Source: Legionellales bacterium (GTDB taxonomy: Bacteria; Pseudomonadota; Gammaproteobacteria; UBA1113). From it: DNA of 45,490 nt. How positions within the stretch are numbered: the first letter of the stretch is position 1; each line of letters begins with the position of its first letter. The DNA is taken from NCBI GenBank assembly GCA_002707205.1, contig PAMH01000032.1, forward strand, positions 15,370-60,859. The letters are read 5' to 3'. Under the pieces are notes generated by a model. The model saw nothing but the letters and a program-made list of their open reading frames with translations, ran no database searches and was not told where the DNA came from. Positions 45,030-45,490 of this stretch are shown here, one piece after another. The position numbers were made by a program, and so were the translations under genes.

Positions 45030-45308
45030 ATGGTAGAGAAGAAAGATAAAAAAATTAGAATAGAAGGTGTTACTGAGTCCGGAGAACAGTTTCGCCCGAG
45101 TGATTGGGCGGAACGTATGTCGGGTACGCTTTCAACATTTAAAAACCACCGTATTTCCTATTCCCCAATGTTACAACCCTCGGTAAAAGATGGCAATAAA
45201 TGTGTGTTGCTTGATCCTGCATTAAAAAAATCCAATCCTGAACTTTATCAATCTATTTTAAATTTTGCACAATCAAATAAACTAAAAATTTGCGACGAGG
45301 AAGATTAA
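45030..45308 (+). CDS. DUF3579 family protein
   Basis: A 92-residue soluble protein. The pattern GVTESGEQFRPSDWAERMSG, then YSPMLQPSVKDGNKCVLLD, then SILNFAQSNKLKI matches DUF3579, a small conserved family in beta- and gammaproteobacteria with no known role. ATG at 45030 is preferred over 45015 because AGGGA lies 6 nt upstream. A -10 element is appropriately placed. Confidence 0.82.
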   Translation: MVEKKDKKIRIEGVTESGEQFRPSDWAERMSGTLSTFKNHRISYSPMLQPSVKDGNKCVLLDPALKKSNPELYQSILNFAQSNKLKICDEED

Positions 45309-45330
45309 CTTCAAAGTCTAATTATCTGTA

Positions 45331-45372
45331 AAACTGTCATTACCGAGGGAAACTGTCGGACTAATTACCGAG
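45331..45372. repeat. interleaved short direct repeats at the window edge
   Basis: AAACTGTC occurs at 45331 and 45350 (19-nt period), and ATTACCGAG at 45339 and 45364. TGTC also recurs at 45379. Such short iterated motifs can be transposase-binding sites near an element end or operator sites for the next gene; neither is shown. Confidence 0.5.
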
Positions 45373-45387
45373 CGATTTTGTCGTAGT

Positions 45388-45490
45388 ATGCTACCATTCA
45401 ACTACTACTGTATCAAACTTTATCAACGACTTATTTCTATTGATTTCGCTTTAAATAGCCGTAAAGCATTGGTATGGATATTCTCTCGAA
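45388..45490 (+). CDS. possible start of an unidentified gene (partial)
   Basis: An open frame from ATG at 45388 to the window end, beginning MLPFNYYCIKLYQRLISIDF. No family recognised from the 34 visible residues, and there is no good ribosome-binding site. The reading frame is also open upstream, so the true start could lie earlier. The repeats just before it may belong to its control region or to a mobile element. Confidence 0.25.
   Translation, partial: MLPFNYYCIKLYQRLISIDFALNSRKALVWIFSR

Overview
The window reads as chromosomal DNA of an AT-rich gammaproteobacterium, most likely of the Legionellales (Legionella/Coxiella/Aquicella-type). The evidence is the gene order yhbY | rlmE-ftsH-folP-glmM-tpiA-secG-tRNA-Leu(GAG)-nuoABCDEF, which is classic for gammaproteobacteria, together with a Mip-type FKBP isomerase, a PAS-LuxR regulator, several orphan membrane proteins and strong A/T codon preference. 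The species cannot be fixed from sequence alone.
Layout. 1-3431 (minus strand): start of the NADH dehydrogenase I operon, nuoA to a partial nuoF, genes overlapping by 1 to about 10 nt. 3538-4772: tRNA-Leu(GAG), secG, tpiA. 4837-9302: accessory block (MFS transporter, AstE/aspartoacylase-like protein that has lost zinc ligands, two orphan membrane proteins, one with an 8x TNE repeat). 9329-13464: glmM, folP (divergent active site) and ftsH; glmM and ftsH start with TTG. 13700-17187: second accessory block, with four related two-TM proteins arranged as two gene pairs, then a secreted His/Asn/Thr-rich protein. 17184-18336: rlmE, a small membrane protein, and divergent yhbY. 18442-24540: pit phosphate transporter, an orphan VgrG, a DusB-like enzyme, trpS, and a small DUF4116-like gene pair. 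24613-27715: lysine-degradation-like operon (saccharopine-dehydrogenase-family enzyme, ALDH7) ending in periplasmic sodC. 27834-29544: S58 (DmpA/NylC-like) peptidase coupled to an S1/P1 nuclease. 29733-34321: tamA-tamB. 34515-36233: YadGH-type ABC exporter. 36313-41520: large MscK-like channel, AmpG-like permease, PAS-LuxR regulator. 41629-45308: mip, sdaA, pssA, and a DUF3579 protein; then an unresolved window edge carrying short interleaved repeats.
Function. Most genes are housekeeping: respiration, glycolysis, Sec export, membrane proteolysis, ribosome maturation, outer-membrane assembly, cell-wall recycling, phospholipid synthesis. The noteworthy material is in the two blocks that interrupt the conserved order. 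The strongest candidate for something undescribed is the array at 13700-15761: D-type and C-type genes alternate, which suggests duplication of a two-gene cassette encoding two-TM proteins with a conserved two-cysteine loop.
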